From: Rhodococcus sp. H36-A4
GTDB lineage: Bacteria; Actinomycetota; Actinomycetes; Mycobacteriales; Mycobacteriaceae
Direction: 5' to 3'
Assembly (NCBI RefSeq): GCF_027158005.1
Contig: NZ_JAPVLQ010000001.1
Span: 1,001,745-1,065,744, forward strand
DNA: 64,000 bases
The notes beneath the pieces were generated by a model. It ran no database searches. It was not told the DNA's origin and saw only the letters and a program-made list of their open reading frames with translations. Both the position numbers and the translations under genes were made by a program. This document shows positions 8,063-17,113 of the stretch, piece by piece; position 1 is the first letter of the stretch, and each line of letters starts with the position of its first letter.

Positions 8063-9103
8063 ATGAAAAGACGAAACGGACTGACGTCTGCGGTTGCGCT
8101 CGCCGCTGCCGCTGTGCTGACCATGGCGGGGTGCTCGAATTCCGGATCGGACGACGAGGCGGACTCTGGCGCGGCCGAGAAGATCACCGTGTACAACGCG
8201 CAGCACGAGTCGCTGACGCAGGAATGGGCCGATGCCTTCACTGCGGAGTCGGGCATCGAGGTGGAACTGCGTAACGGCAGCGATTCCGAACTCGGCAACC
8301 AACTCGTAGCCGAGGGCGATCGGTCACCCGCAGATGTGTTTCTCACCGAGAACTCCCCCGCGATGACGCTGGTCGAGAACGCCGGGCTGTTCGCCGACGT
8401 GAACCAGGACGCCCTCGATCAGGTGCCGAGCGAATACCGTCCGTCGAGCAACAAGTGGACCGGCATCGCAGCCCGTTCCACCGTCTTCGCGTACAACAAG
8501 GACATGCTGAAGCAGGATCAGCTGCCGAAGTCACTGCTCGACCTGCAGGACCCCGCATGGAAAGACCGCTGGGCCGCCTCACCCTCGGGCGCCGATTTCC
8601 AGGCTATCGTCAGCGCTCTGCTGGAACTGAAGGGCGAAGACGCCACTCAGCAATGGCTGGCGGGGATGAAGGACAACGTCCGCACCTACAAGGGCAACAG
8701 CACGGTGATGAAGGCCGTCAATGCCGGGGAAATCCCGGGCGGGGTCATCTACCACTACTACTGGTTCGGGGATCAGGCCAAGACCGGCGAAAACAGCAAG
8801 AATGTCGCACTCCACTACTTCAAGAACGAGGATCCAGGCGCATTTGTCAGCGTCTCCGGTGGGGGCGTCCTGGAGTCCAGTTCGAAACAGGATGCGGCAC
8901 AACAATTCCTGAAGTTCATCACCGGCAAGCAGGGTCAGGACGTCCTGCAGACCGGAACGTCGTTCGAGTACACGGTGGGCAGCGACGTCGCAGCGAACCC
9001 GGAGCTCGTTCCGCTGGCTGATCTCCAGGCGCCGCAGGTCGACCCGGCGAAGCTCAACAGCCCGCAGGTTTCCGAACTGATGACCGAAGCCGGCCTGCTC
9101 TGA
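8063..9103 (+). CDS. Iron(III) ABC transporter substrate-binding lipoprotein (FbpA/FutA-like)
   Basis: 346 residues. An N-terminal signal ends in the lipobox LTMAGC (about 22-27), so the mature protein is lipid-anchored outside the membrane. The mature part starts EKITVYNAQHESLTQEWADAF, characteristic of the FbpA/FutA class of ferric-iron binding proteins. The tyrosine-rich YHYYWFGD near residue 230 matches the region that supplies Tyr ligands to Fe(III) in this class. It is followed by a permease and ATPase on the same strand, and an IdeR-like box lies upstream, so iron-repressed expression is likely. Thiamine or spermidine binding proteins share the fold but lack this tyrosine cluster. Confidence 0.88.
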   Translation: MKRRNGLTSAVALAAAAVLTMAGCSNSGSDDEADSGAAEKITVYNAQHESLTQEWADAFTAESGIEVELRNGSDSELGNQLVAEGDRSPADVFLTENSPAMTLVENAGLFADVNQDALDQVPSEYRPSSNKWTGIAARSTVFAYNKDMLKQDQLPKSLLDLQDPAWKDRWAASPSGADFQAIVSALLELKGEDATQQWLAGMKDNVRTYKGNSTVMKAVNAGEIPGGVIYHYYWFGDQAKTGENSKNVALHYFKNEDPGAFVSVSGGGVLESSSKQDAAQQFLKFITGKQGQDVLQTGTSFEYTVGSDVAANPELVPLADLQAPQVDPAKLNSPQVSELMTEAGLL

Positions 9104-9147
9104 ATCTCGAACTGATCGGCCGGCGACGGCCGAGGGAGTCGAATACG

Positions 9148-10689
9148 TTGCGTCGCGGGAGATCCCGACGTCGTATCTCGTTGCCCTTGGCCGTCGCCGC
9201 GCTCGTCGTGGCGGCCGCATCGATCATCCCGCTCGGGTACGTGATCGTAGAAAGTATCGACACGGGCTTCGATACTGCGTCGTCTTTATTGTTCCGACCC
9301 AGGGTTGGGGAACTACTCACCAACACGGTATTGCTGGTCGTCATCACAGTGCCGATCTGCATCGTCGTCGGCGTCATGGCTGCCTGGCTCGTCGAACGCA
9401 CCCGAGTGTTCGGAGCCAAGGTCTGGGCCGTGCTGCTGGCGGCACCACTTGCCGTACCGGCGTTCGTGAACAGTTATTCGTGGGTGAGCACGGTCCCCTC
9501 CCTCGGTGGATTGCACGGCGGCGTTCTCATTGCGACGCTGTCGTATTTTCCGCTGGTCTACATTCCCGTATCCGCGACGCTACGTCGACTCGACCCGGCG
9601 GTAGAGGAATCGGCGCGCGCGCTCGGCGCCGGACCGTGGGCAGTGTTCTTCCAGGTCGTGGTGCCTCAGCTACGGCTGGCCATCGCCGGCGGGGCACTGT
9701 TGGTCTCCCTGCACCTGCTCGCCGAGTACGGCGCGTTCGTTTTCATCCGATTCGACACGTTCACCACCGCGATCTTCGATCAGTACCAGTCGACGTTCAA
9801 CGGGTCGGCAGCAACGATGCTCGCCAGTGTTCTGGTGTTGCTCTGTCTCACGCTGCTGGTGATCGAATCGGTCGTCAGGGGAAACGCGCGGTATGCCCGC
9901 ATCGGCGCCGGCGCCGCGCGTCGGGCAGTCCCCGCCGAACTGGGTTGGAAGAACTCGATGGCCGCGTTGTTGTTCCTCGCGGCGCTGATCGTCCTGTCCG
10001 TCGGTGTTCCCGTGGTCAGCGTCCTGCGCTGGCTCGTCATCGGCGGGACCGCGGTCTGGGAGCTCGATTTTCTTGGGTCCGCGGTGGTCCAGACCGTCGG
10101 CTTCGGTGTTGCCGGCGCGGTTGTGACGTGTGTGCTCGCCTTCCCGATCGCCTGGATTTCGATCCGCCGCCGCGGGCGATTCAGTCGCGTCCTCGAAGCC
10201 TGCACGTACATCTCGAGCTCGCTACCAGGGATCGTGGTGGCACTGGCATTCATCACCGTGTCCATCCGTTACCTGCAGCCTCTCTATCAAACCGTCACCG
10301 TCGTGATCGCGGCTTATGCGCTGCTCTTTCTGCCTCGCGCGCTGGTGAACCTGAGAGCCGGACTCGCGCAGGCGCCCATCGGTCTGGAGGAGTCCGCACA
10401 GTCGCTCGGTATCTCACCGCTGTCAGCCTTCATCCGAGTGACGTTGCCGCTCGCCGCCCCAGCGACGGCGGCCGGTGGAGCGTTGGTGTTCCTCGGAATC
10501 GTCAACGAATTGACCGCGACTCTGCTGCTGGCGCCGACTGGTACTCGTACGCTTGCCACGCAGTTCTGGTCGCTGAGCAGCGAGATCGACTACGCCGGGG
10601 CGGCGCCGTACGCGTTCATGATGATCGTGCTGTCACTGCCCATGACCTACGTACTCTTCACTCAGTCGAAGAAGGTAGCCGGATTATGA
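9148..10689 (+). CDS. Iron ABC transporter permease (fused double-domain, FbpB-like)
   Basis: 513 residues with about twelve membrane helices in two homologous halves, as in FbpB-type permeases that form the whole channel from one chain. Each half has a binding-protein-dependent EAA loop: EESARALGAGPWAVFFQVVVPQLRLAIAGG near residue 155 (shown in part by ALGAGPWAVFFQVVVP) and EESAQSLGISPLSAFIRVTL near residue 415. These loops contact the ATPase. The start is TTG 9148 after a purine-rich GAGGGAGTC. The stop overlaps the ATPase start (ATGA), so the two are translated together. Confidence 0.88.
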   Translation: MRRGRSRRRISLPLAVAALVVAAASIIPLGYVIVESIDTGFDTASSLLFRPRVGELLTNTVLLVVITVPICIVVGVMAAWLVERTRVFGAKVWAVLLAAPLAVPAFVNSYSWVSTVPSLGGLHGGVLIATLSYFPLVYIPVSATLRRLDPAVEESARALGAGPWAVFFQVVVPQLRLAIAGGALLVSLHLLAEYGAFVFIRFDTFTTAIFDQYQSTFNGSAATMLASVLVLLCLTLLVIESVVRGNARYARIGAGAARRAVPAELGWKNSMAALLFLAALIVLSVGVPVVSVLRWLVIGGTAVWELDFLGSAVVQTVGFGVAGAVVTCVLAFPIAWISIRRRGRFSRVLEACTYISSSLPGIVVALAFITVSIRYLQPLYQTVTVVIAAYALLFLPRALVNLRAGLAQAPIGLEESAQSLGISPLSAFIRVTLPLAAPATAAGGALVFLGIVNELTATLLLAPTGTRTLATQFWSLSSEIDYAGAAPYAFMMIVLSLPMTYVLFTQSKKVAGL

Positions 10690-11726
10690 CCTACGCACTC
10701 GAAGTGCACGGCCTCGACAAGAGGTTCGGAGCTACGACCGTCCTTCACCAGATCGGGCTCACCGTCGAAGGTGGGTCCACCACCGCGATCGTCGGTCCAT
10801 CCGGGTGTGGCAAAACCACGTTGCTCCGTCTGATTGCTGGATTCGAAAGACCGGACGCTGGAACCATCGCACTTGCAGGCCGTGTCGTTGCCGGCGGAAG
10901 TTGGACGCCCGCGCACCGACGGTCGATAGGCTACGTCGCCCAGGACGGGGCATTGTTCCCGCACACCACTGTCGGTGCCAACGTCGGATTCGGGTTGCCC
11001 CGACGAGGCCGGACCGCAGCCAGAATCACCGAACTGCTCGAAATGGTCTCGCTGGACGCATCTTTCGCTACCCGTCGACCCGACCAACTCTCGGGCGGGC
11101 AACAGCAACGCGTAGCACTTGCGCGGGCACTGGCGCGCGAACCGGAACTGATGCTGCTCGACGAACCGTTCTCTGCGCTCGACGCCGGGTTGCGGGCGCA
11201 TACGCGTCGGATCGTCGCCGGCGTCCTGGAGAAGGCCGGAATAACTACGATTCTCGTCACTCACGATCAGCCCGAGGCTCTTTCGTTCGCCGACCGCGTG
11301 GCAGTGATGAGCGCAGGCCGCCTCGCGCAGATCGGAACCCCCAGCGAAATCTACTCCACGCCCATCGACGTCCCCACCGCGCGATTCATCGGCGACGCCG
11401 TCGTGTTGGCAGCCTTCGTCAACGAAGGCACGGCCCGCTGCGCCCTCGGCGACATCGCGGTGGCAACTAACGACGTACATGGTGACGCGCGCATCATGGT
11501 GCGTCCGGAGCAGATCGAACTCACTTCGGACGGCACTGGCGTATCCGGAAGAGTGATCGACGTCGAGTACCTCGGATCGGAGATGCTGCTCGGCATCCGC
11601 CTGGATACCGCAACTGGAACGGACACCGAACGGGTGACGGTCCGGCGCTTCGGTGCCACCACCCTCATCCCTGGAGACCGCGTGTGCGTCCGTGTCGTCG
11701 GCCAGGCTGTGACATACCCGGCCTGA
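10686..11726 (+). CDS. Iron ABC transporter ATP-binding protein (FbpC-like)
   Basis: 346 residues. Walker A GPSGCGKTT (about 38-46), the Q-loop in GYVAQDGALFPH, signature LSGGQQQRVALARALA, Walker B LMLLDEPFSALD and the switch histidine VTHDQPEA are all intact. The C-terminal part (about 240-346) is a TOBE-like regulatory domain with IMVRPEQIEL. Start ATG 10686 overlaps the permease stop; the same frame is open far upstream but only as a shadow of the permease. It energises ferric-iron uptake with the two genes before it. Confidence 0.9.
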   Translation: MTYALEVHGLDKRFGATTVLHQIGLTVEGGSTTAIVGPSGCGKTTLLRLIAGFERPDAGTIALAGRVVAGGSWTPAHRRSIGYVAQDGALFPHTTVGANVGFGLPRRGRTAARITELLEMVSLDASFATRRPDQLSGGQQQRVALARALAREPELMLLDEPFSALDAGLRAHTRRIVAGVLEKAGITTILVTHDQPEALSFADRVAVMSAGRLAQIGTPSEIYSTPIDVPTARFIGDAVVLAAFVNEGTARCALGDIAVATNDVHGDARIMVRPEQIELTSDGTGVSGRVIDVEYLGSEMLLGIRLDTATGTDTERVTVRRFGATTLIPGDRVCVRVVGQAVTYPA

Positions 11727-11756
11727 AAAGAAGTCGGCACCCAGCTACCCTCGATT

Positions 11757-13211
11757 ATGGCCGTACATCCGAAGCTCCGCGCAATTCCAGGCCTCACCAG
11801 CACCTTTGCCGATCAGTTGGAGGGCCTTGCGGTCTCCTGGGAAGGCGCATCCGCGCCCGAGCCGCGACTGCTCGTCCTCAACGAGGAGTTGGCGACGTCC
11901 TTGACGCTCGACGTCGATGTGCTGCGCAGTGAGGACGGAGTGGCAATCCTGTCCGGATCAGCAGCTCCCGAAGGGTCGACCCCAGTGGCGATGGCCTACG
12001 CCGGGCACCAATTCGGTGGATACGTACCCATGCTCGGCGACGGGCGCGCACTGCTGCTCGGTGAACTCAGCAGCGCCCAGGGCCAGGTCGATCTGCACCT
12101 CAAAGGATCTGGTCGTACACCTTTCTCACGCGGCGGCGACGGCCTGGCCGCGATGGGACCGATGCTGCGCGAATACATGATCAGCGAGGCGATGAATTCC
12201 CTCGGCGTCCCCACCACGCGAGCGCTATCGGTCACCGCCACCGGCCGCGAGGTGATGCGCGAGGGCCCCGAGCCCGGCGCGGTGCTGGCCCGAGTCGCCG
12301 CCAGCCACATTCGCGTCGGAACTTTCGAGTTCGCGGTACGACAGGAAGGCCAGGTGCAACTACTCGCCGACTACACCATTGCCCGTCACTATCCGGATCT
12401 TGCCGGGGACTACTCTGCATTCTTCGAGGCCGTCGTCGAAGCACAAGCGTCGCTGGTCGCGCGATGGATGCTCACCGGATTCGTCCACGGCGTGATGAAC
12501 ACCGACAACACCACGATCTCCGGCCAGACCATCGACTACGGCCCCTGCGCATTCCTCGATGCCTACGATCGGTCTGCGGTGTTCAGTTCGATCGACCACG
12601 GTGGTCGTTACGCCTTCGGGAACCAACCCGCCGTGCTGCAGTGGAACTTGGCGAGATTCGGCGAAACGCTACTCTCACTGATCGGACTTACTCCCGAACA
12701 AGCGATCCCGGTTGTGACAGACATTCTCGATACCTTCTTCGATCGGTACGAACGCCACTTCGCGACGGGCATGGCGGCCAAGCTCGGCCTGACCGAGGAG
12801 CAACTCGACGGAGTATCGGTCGACGACCTGCTCCAACTCATGGAAACCCACGGCGCCGACTGGACCGGCACCTTCCGTGCACTCGCGGACGAACTGCGCG
12901 GCAACCCCGAGCCCCTCGACGCTCTGATCCCGCGCGAACACAGCCGGCCGTGGCTCGACCGTTGGCGGTCCGTCCTGACCGACCATGACCACACAGCCGA
13001 GGCGATGGACCGCATCAATCCGCTGTACATCCCACGCAACCATCTCGTCGACGCTGCTTTGCGCGCGGCAACGGGCGGCGACCTCGAGCCGTTCGAGAAG
13101 CTACTCGACGTCGTGACCCATCCGTTCGACCTCCGCGAAGGCTGGTCGGACTACGCGCAACCTGCACCGCAACTGTTCGCGGAGAGCTTCCGGACGTACT
13201 GCGGGACCTGA
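11757..13211 (+). CDS. selO: SelO (YdiU/UPF0061) protein AMPylase
   Basis: 484 residues, the usual SelO length. SelO is a pseudokinase-fold enzyme that transfers AMP from ATP to Ser/Thr/Tyr of target proteins and is linked to redox control (S-glutathionylation in other bacteria). Diagnostic blocks: AYAGHQFGGYVPMLGDGRA, LKGSGRTPFSRGGDG (nucleotide-binding Lys), REYMISEAM, and HGVMNTDNTTISG...IDYGPCAFLD, which holds the metal-binding Asn and Asp. It begins 30 bp after the iron-transporter ATPase, so co-transcription is possible, but there is no functional link visible. It is followed by the 23-bp hairpin at 13238. Confidence 0.93.
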   Translation: MAVHPKLRAIPGLTSTFADQLEGLAVSWEGASAPEPRLLVLNEELATSLTLDVDVLRSEDGVAILSGSAAPEGSTPVAMAYAGHQFGGYVPMLGDGRALLLGELSSAQGQVDLHLKGSGRTPFSRGGDGLAAMGPMLREYMISEAMNSLGVPTTRALSVTATGREVMREGPEPGAVLARVAASHIRVGTFEFAVRQEGQVQLLADYTIARHYPDLAGDYSAFFEAVVEAQASLVARWMLTGFVHGVMNTDNTTISGQTIDYGPCAFLDAYDRSAVFSSIDHGGRYAFGNQPAVLQWNLARFGETLLSLIGLTPEQAIPVVTDILDTFFDRYERHFATGMAAKLGLTEEQLDGVSVDDLLQLMETHGADWTGTFRALADELRGNPEPLDALIPREHSRPWLDRWRSVLTDHDHTAEAMDRINPLYIPRNHLVDAALRAATGGDLEPFEKLLDVVTHPFDLREGWSDYAQPAPQLFAESFRTYCGT

Positions 13212-13237
13212 TCTGTGCTTTTCCGCGCCCCTTGATC

Positions 13238-13288
13238 GCTTCAATGGCCCTTTCATACGATTGTTTCGTATGAAAGGGCCATTGAAGC
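13238..13288. terminator. Perfect 23-bp hairpin between convergent genes
   Basis: Arms 13238-13260 and 13266-13288 are perfect reverse complements with a 5-nt loop (TTGTT). The arms begin GCTTCAATGGCCC. It lies between selO (+) and the SDR gene (-), so it can stop transcripts from both sides. There is no classic T-run. Its perfect length also makes it a candidate dispersed intergenic element. Confidence 0.75.
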
Positions 13289-13329
13289 AAAGGAATTGGG
13301 CGCAAGCGGAGGTGGGTATGCCTGATGCC

Positions 13330-14067
13330 TCAGGCGCCGAGGCCCGCTCCGGCTCGCGTGACGACGATGCGGGGAACCACAGCGCGGGAGGAGAGCTTCA
13401 GAATGCTCGTGGCAAGTTCGACGATGTCGGCGACCTGGATCATCTTGTCGGCCGGAATCTTGTCCTTGGTCCAGTCGCTCATGTCCGTGTTCACGTATCC
13501 GGGTGCGATCGAGGTACCGGTGATGCCGTTACCGCTTTCTTCCGAGTTGAGTGTGTCGATCAGGGAGAGCATCGCGGCCTTGGTGGCACCGTAGATGCCC
13601 AGTCCGGCTTCGGAGTAGACGCCGGCCAGCGACGCGAGTGCGATCACTTTTGCGCCTTTGTCCGGGTTCTTACCGGCCGCGGCACGCAGCAACGACATCG
13701 AACTCTGCAGCAGTGCGAACGGGGCACGCAGATTGACGTCGAGCGTCTTGTCGAATCGACGCATCGGGTAATCGGCAATCGAACCAGCAGTTCCCACACC
13801 GGCATTGAGGATCAGGGCATCCATGGACTCGAAGTGCTCACGGTGTACAGCGACGATCTTGTCTGCGGACTCCCGATCGGCAAGGTCGGCGGAGACTGTC
13901 ACGACGTGTGGTGCACCTGCCGCGCGCAACATCGGTTCGACGGCGTCGAGTGCCTCCTTGGTTCGCGCAGTGATAGTAAGGCAGTACCCCAATTCGGCTA
14001 AGCGGGTAGCTATTCCGAGACCGATTCCCCTCGATCCGCCGGTGACGAGAGCAGATTTTCCGGCCAT
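13330..14067 (-). CDS. Short-chain dehydrogenase/reductase
   Basis: 245 residues with a full classical SDR core: cofactor motif TGGSRGIG (about 9-16), NAG in LILNAGVG near residue 89, and catalytic Ser-Tyr-Lys in ALASLAGVYSEAGLGIYGATK. The ARTKE segment after beta-strand 2 suggests NADP(H) over NAD(H). It is the last gene of a run whose ACAD and kinase genes overlap each other; its ATG shares a base with the kinase stop (TGATG), so it is translated with them. In the proposed 4-hydroxyacyl-CoA scheme an SDR could interconvert keto and hydroxy groups, but that substrate is inference. Confidence 0.88.
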   Translation of the reverse strand: MAGKSALVTGGSRGIGLGIATRLAELGYCLTITARTKEALDAVEPMLRAAGAPHVVTVSADLADRESADKIVAVHREHFESMDALILNAGVGTAGSIADYPMRRFDKTLDVNLRAPFALLQSSMSLLRAAAGKNPDKGAKVIALASLAGVYSEAGLGIYGATKAAMLSLIDTLNSEESGNGITGTSIAPGYVNTDMSDWTKDKIPADKMIQVADIVELATSILKLSSRAVVPRIVVTRAGAGLGA

Positions 14068-15089
14068 CAGTTCTTCCCTTCGATCGCTCGCAAGCCTGCT
14101 GCCATGAACTCGTGTGTCGCTTCCGCTGCAACTGCCGCCCCCGAACCGGTATCGGAGCCCGCCAGCGCGCGATGGGTAATACCCTCGCCGATGACCCCGA
14201 GCTTGAAGTTCGCCAGCGCGACATAGAAGTTCCAGTCGGTCAGCTCGACTCCGCTCGCTTGCGAATACAGTTGTGCCAGTTCGTCCGCAGACGGGTAGCG
14301 GTCACTGGTCCATGCCGCGTTGACGCCGAGTACGTCGTCGAAAATCGGCTGACGGTAGACGCACATCAAGGCGACGTCGGTGAGCGGATCACCGAGAGTG
14401 GACATTTCCCAGTCGACTACTGCGGCAATGGAACTGGTGTCACCTTCGGTGAGAATGACGTTGTCCACCCGGTAGTCGCCGTGCACGATGCTCGACGCCG
14501 ACCTGGATGGAATCGCGGCCTGCAGCTTGTCTCGCAACCGATCGACGTCAGCGAGATCGCGCGTCTTGACCGACTCCCACTGCCGTGCCCACGTCTTGAC
14601 CTGCCTGCCGACGAAACCATCCGGTTTTCCGAACGACCCGAGCCCCACGGCCTCGAAGTCCACCGAATGAAGCAGTGCGAGCACCCGGATCAATTCCGCT
14701 GTGTTGGCGGCGATGTCGGCGTCGGACAGATCGTCGAGATCGGCGCGCGTTCGAATTACCCGGCCTGGATCGAATTCGACGATGGTCGTGGGCGCGCCGA
14801 GAACTACGCCTTCGGCGTCGAAGGCAACGGTCTTCGCAACTGGAACCTCGGTGCTCTGCAGCGCGTTCGTGACAGCCCACTCGCGGGCCATATCGTGCGC
14901 CGATGGCGTCAACCCGCTGGTGGGTGGGCGTCGAACCACCCACGCCGAGGTGTCGTCGTAGGCTTTGAAGGTCAGGTTGGAGCGGCCACCACTGATCAGT
15001 TCGACCCTGAGCTCACCGGAAACTTCGACGCCGCACTCTGACAGGAACTTTTTCAGCGCGGGCGGATCCATGCCTGGCAGTTCGCTCAT
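14067..15089 (-). CDS. APH-family phosphotransferase (ACAD10/11 kinase-domain type)
   Basis: 340 residues with the aminoglycoside-phosphotransferase/choline-kinase fold. Catalytic loop IVHGDYRVDNVIL (HGDxxxxN) and Mg-binding VVDWEMSTLGDPLTD are intact. SGGRSNLTFKA near residue 30 and VVRRPP are typical of the acyl-CoA-dehydrogenase-linked APH subfamily, not antibiotic-resistance enzymes. The ATG at 15089 overlaps the ACAD stop (ATGA). In the related LvaA and the kinase domain of human ACAD10/11 this fold phosphorylates 4-hydroxyacyl-CoA, and the partner dehydrogenase-like protein eliminates the phosphate. That role is the best inference here because the partner is adjacent and coupled. Confidence 0.88.
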   Translation of the reverse strand: MSELPGMDPPALKKFLSECGVEVSGELRVELISGGRSNLTFKAYDDTSAWVVRRPPTSGLTPSAHDMAREWAVTNALQSTEVPVAKTVAFDAEGVVLGAPTTIVEFDPGRVIRTRADLDDLSDADIAANTAELIRVLALLHSVDFEAVGLGSFGKPDGFVGRQVKTWARQWESVKTRDLADVDRLRDKLQAAIPSRSASSIVHGDYRVDNVILTEGDTSSIAAVVDWEMSTLGDPLTDVALMCVYRQPIFDDVLGVNAAWTSDRYPSADELAQLYSQASGVELTDWNFYVALANFKLGVIGEGITHRALAGSDTGSGAAVAAEATHEFMAAGLRAIEGKN

Positions 15090-16297
15090 GTGTTCGCCTC
15101 TCGTGCTGCTCTTTTCGCGGCGCCGACAACCCGCTTCGCGATGGCCCAGCGATGGACCTCGGACGGGCCGTCGTACACCCGGAAAGGACGGATTTCCCGC
15201 GATAGCCGCGCGAGGGGAAGGTCGTCGGAAACCCCGAGGCCGCCGCACATTTGGATACTGCGGTCCACGATCCGGAAGACGGCTTCGGCGGCGAAAGTCT
15301 TCGCGATCGATGTCTCGTTGCTGGCAGTCGAGCCCTGGTCGAGTGCAAAGCACGCCTGGACAAGCAAGGCTCGCGTTGCGGCGATGTCGATTTCGTTGTC
15401 GGCGACCATCTTCTGAATCATGCCCAAATCGCCGAGGACCGAGCCGAACCCTTCACGCTGCGCGACCTGTGCGACAGCGATCTCGTGTCCACGTCTGGCT
15501 GCACCGAGCCAGCGCATGACGTGTGTCATGCGGGCGGGTCCGAGACGCACCTGCGCATAGTTGAATCCTTCGTCGACGGCACCGAGCACGTTCTCGTCGG
15601 GGACGAAGACATTGTCGAAGAAGACCTCGCAGTGGCCACCGATCGTCGCTTGGTCGAGTGTGCCGATGTGGCGGCCGACCTTGATACCTTCGGTGTCGGC
15701 GGGCGCGAGGAACATCGTCGCTCCTGCTCGGTCACCGGGCTTGCCTGCGGTGCGGGCCATGATGATGAAGAACCCTGCGCCGTCGGCGCCGGTGATGAAC
15801 CATTTGTGCCCGTCGACGCGCCAGCCGCCGTCGACCTTGATTCCGGTGGACCTCAACGCCGAGGGATCCGAGCCTGCACCCGGTGCCGGTTCGGTCATCG
15901 CGAACGCCGATCGGACATCACCTGCTGCGAGCGGCGCCAGGAACTGTTCTTTTTGTGGTCCGGAGGCAATGTGCGCCAGCATGTGCACGTTGCCCTCGTC
16001 GGGCGCACCGATGTTGAGCGCGGCGGGCCCGAAGAGCGAGTATCCACCCTCTTCGAACAGGGGTGCGCGGTCGCTCATGTTCAGGCCTGCGCCGCCGTAC
16101 TCGACGGGTGCGTGGGGTGCGAACACGCCCGCTTTCTTCGCCGCCTGTTGCAGCGAAATCCGCAGCTCATCGCCACCTGCGTCGGTAAAATTTCCGAGGA
16201 ATTCGTCTTCGATCGGGAGGACCTCTTCCCGTATGAAGGTCCGCGTTTTGCCGATCAGCGCCTGGACGTGGGGTGAGTAGGTCAGATCGACAGCCAC
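15086..16297 (-). CDS. Acyl-CoA dehydrogenase, ACAD10/11 type
   Basis: 403 residues from GTG 16297, with GAGGAG just upstream. The FAD-binding region reads AFAMTEPAPGAGSDP, and KWFITGADGAGFFIIMART follows. The C-terminal segment is QMCGGLGVSDDLPLARLSREIRPFRVYDGPSEVHRWAIA (seen in blocks: QMCGGLGVSDDLP, YDGPSEVHR). DGPxEVH in place of the YEGT-type segment of ordinary acyl-CoA dehydrogenases marks the ACAD10/11 clade. Those proteins act on 4-phosphoacyl-CoA made by a linked kinase, whose gene follows here with an ATGA overlap. A 30-bp perfect palindrome lies 18 bp upstream, pointing to a TetR-type repressor. A conventional beta-oxidation role remains possible. Confidence 0.9.
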   Translation of the reverse strand: MAVDLTYSPHVQALIGKTRTFIREEVLPIEDEFLGNFTDAGGDELRISLQQAAKKAGVFAPHAPVEYGGAGLNMSDRAPLFEEGGYSLFGPAALNIGAPDEGNVHMLAHIASGPQKEQFLAPLAAGDVRSAFAMTEPAPGAGSDPSALRSTGIKVDGGWRVDGHKWFITGADGAGFFIIMARTAGKPGDRAGATMFLAPADTEGIKVGRHIGTLDQATIGGHCEVFFDNVFVPDENVLGAVDEGFNYAQVRLGPARMTHVMRWLGAARRGHEIAVAQVAQREGFGSVLGDLGMIQKMVADNEIDIAATRALLVQACFALDQGSTASNETSIAKTFAAEAVFRIVDRSIQMCGGLGVSDDLPLARLSREIRPFRVYDGPSEVHRWAIAKRVVGAAKRAAREANT

Positions 16298-16315
16298 AGA
16301 TATGCTCCTCGAAAT

Positions 16316-16345
16316 CTACTTACCGAGCGATCGCTCGGTAAGTAG
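16316..16345. promoter_or_regulatory. 30-bp perfect palindromic operator
   Basis: Two 15-bp arms meet without a spacer; the core reads TACCGAGCGA|TCGCTCGGTA. It is placed 18 bp before the ACAD start codon. Long palindromes with a GAGCGATCGCTC core of this kind are typical TetR-family operators. The only TetR gene in the window is at the far right end and is 47 kb away, so the cognate regulator is probably elsewhere. Confidence 0.7.
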
Positions 16346-16372
16346 CACGCTCCCATGGGTCGGCCAGGTCCG

Positions 16373-17113
16373 TCAAGATGCGACGTGGCTTCCGAAATGC
16401 TGGGCCAGCCGCACGAGGGAGGTCACTTCTACATTCGGGGCGTGAAAGTAGTCGGGGTACCCGTCGCCGTTACGGTTCAGCCATGCTGTTGCCAACCCGG
16501 CCCGGCTTGCCCCGTCGATGTCCCAGGGATGGACGGCCACGAGCAAGGCCTCGCGTGGATCGTCGACGTCGCATTGCGCGAGTGCGTACTCGTAGGCGTG
16601 GACGGCAGGCTTCCATTCTCCGACTTCATCGACGGAGAGCAGCATGTCGAAACTACTCAGCAGTCCAGCTGAATCGAGCAGTTTCTCGGCGACGCCGACC
16701 GAACCGTTACTGAGGGTGACCATCCGAATTCCGAGTTCGGCCAAGGCGACGACCCCGTCCGCCACGTCCGGGTGGACGTCGAGCATGGCAAAGCCGTCCA
16801 TGATGTGTTCGACTGCTGCGTCGAGCGGCCGATTGAGCTCCACACCATGAAGCATCGCTTTCAACAGCCCCGACCCCACGTCCGCGAACTTCCCCGCATT
16901 CCCTGCAGTGCTCAAAGCGAACCCGTCGCGCAATAGGCCACCGAACCACAACCCTGTCAAGGGCGAAGGCGCTCCTACATCGACGAACCGCTTCGGCATC
17001 GTGGACATATCGGACAGAGTTTCGTTGACGTCGAACACGATCACTCGCGGGCGACGAGAGTTGGGAACGGGCACCTGATCGATGGAGCCGGGATCATCGG
17101 GGACTGCATTCAC
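16373..17113 (-). CDS. HAD-superfamily hydrolase, haloacid dehalogenase type II-like
   Basis: 246 residues. HAD motif I is FDVNETLSD (nucleophile Asp), motif II is VTLSNGS, the motif III lysine is in GEWKPA, and motif IV lies in AVHPWDIDGA. This set resembles type II L-2-haloacid dehalogenases, where the nucleophile attacks the C2-halogen, but many such proteins are phosphatases. GTG 17113 was chosen over an upstream ATG-in-frame at 17152 because it forms a GTGA overlap with the glutaredoxin stop; the longer form would overlap by 43 bp. The gene lies directly before the ACAD-kinase-SDR unit on the same strand, matching the HAD-kinase-ACAD domain set of human ACAD10. Confidence 0.82.
   Translation of the reverse strand: MNAVPDDPGSIDQVPVPNSRRPRVIVFDVNETLSDMSTMPKRFVDVGAPSPLTGLWFGGLLRDGFALSTAGNAGKFADVGSGLLKAMLHGVELNRPLDAAVEHIMDGFAMLDVHPDVADGVVALAELGIRMVTLSNGSVGVAEKLLDSAGLLSSFDMLLSVDEVGEWKPAVHAYEYALAQCDVDDPREALLVAVHPWDIDGASRAGLATAWLNRNGDGYPDYFHAPNVEVTSLVRLAQHFGSHVAS

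Noticed and set aside
9480..10685. Long frame upstream of the iron-transporter ATPase start
   Set aside because: Arg/Gly-rich shadow of the permease in another frame; the ATPase starts at ATG 10686.
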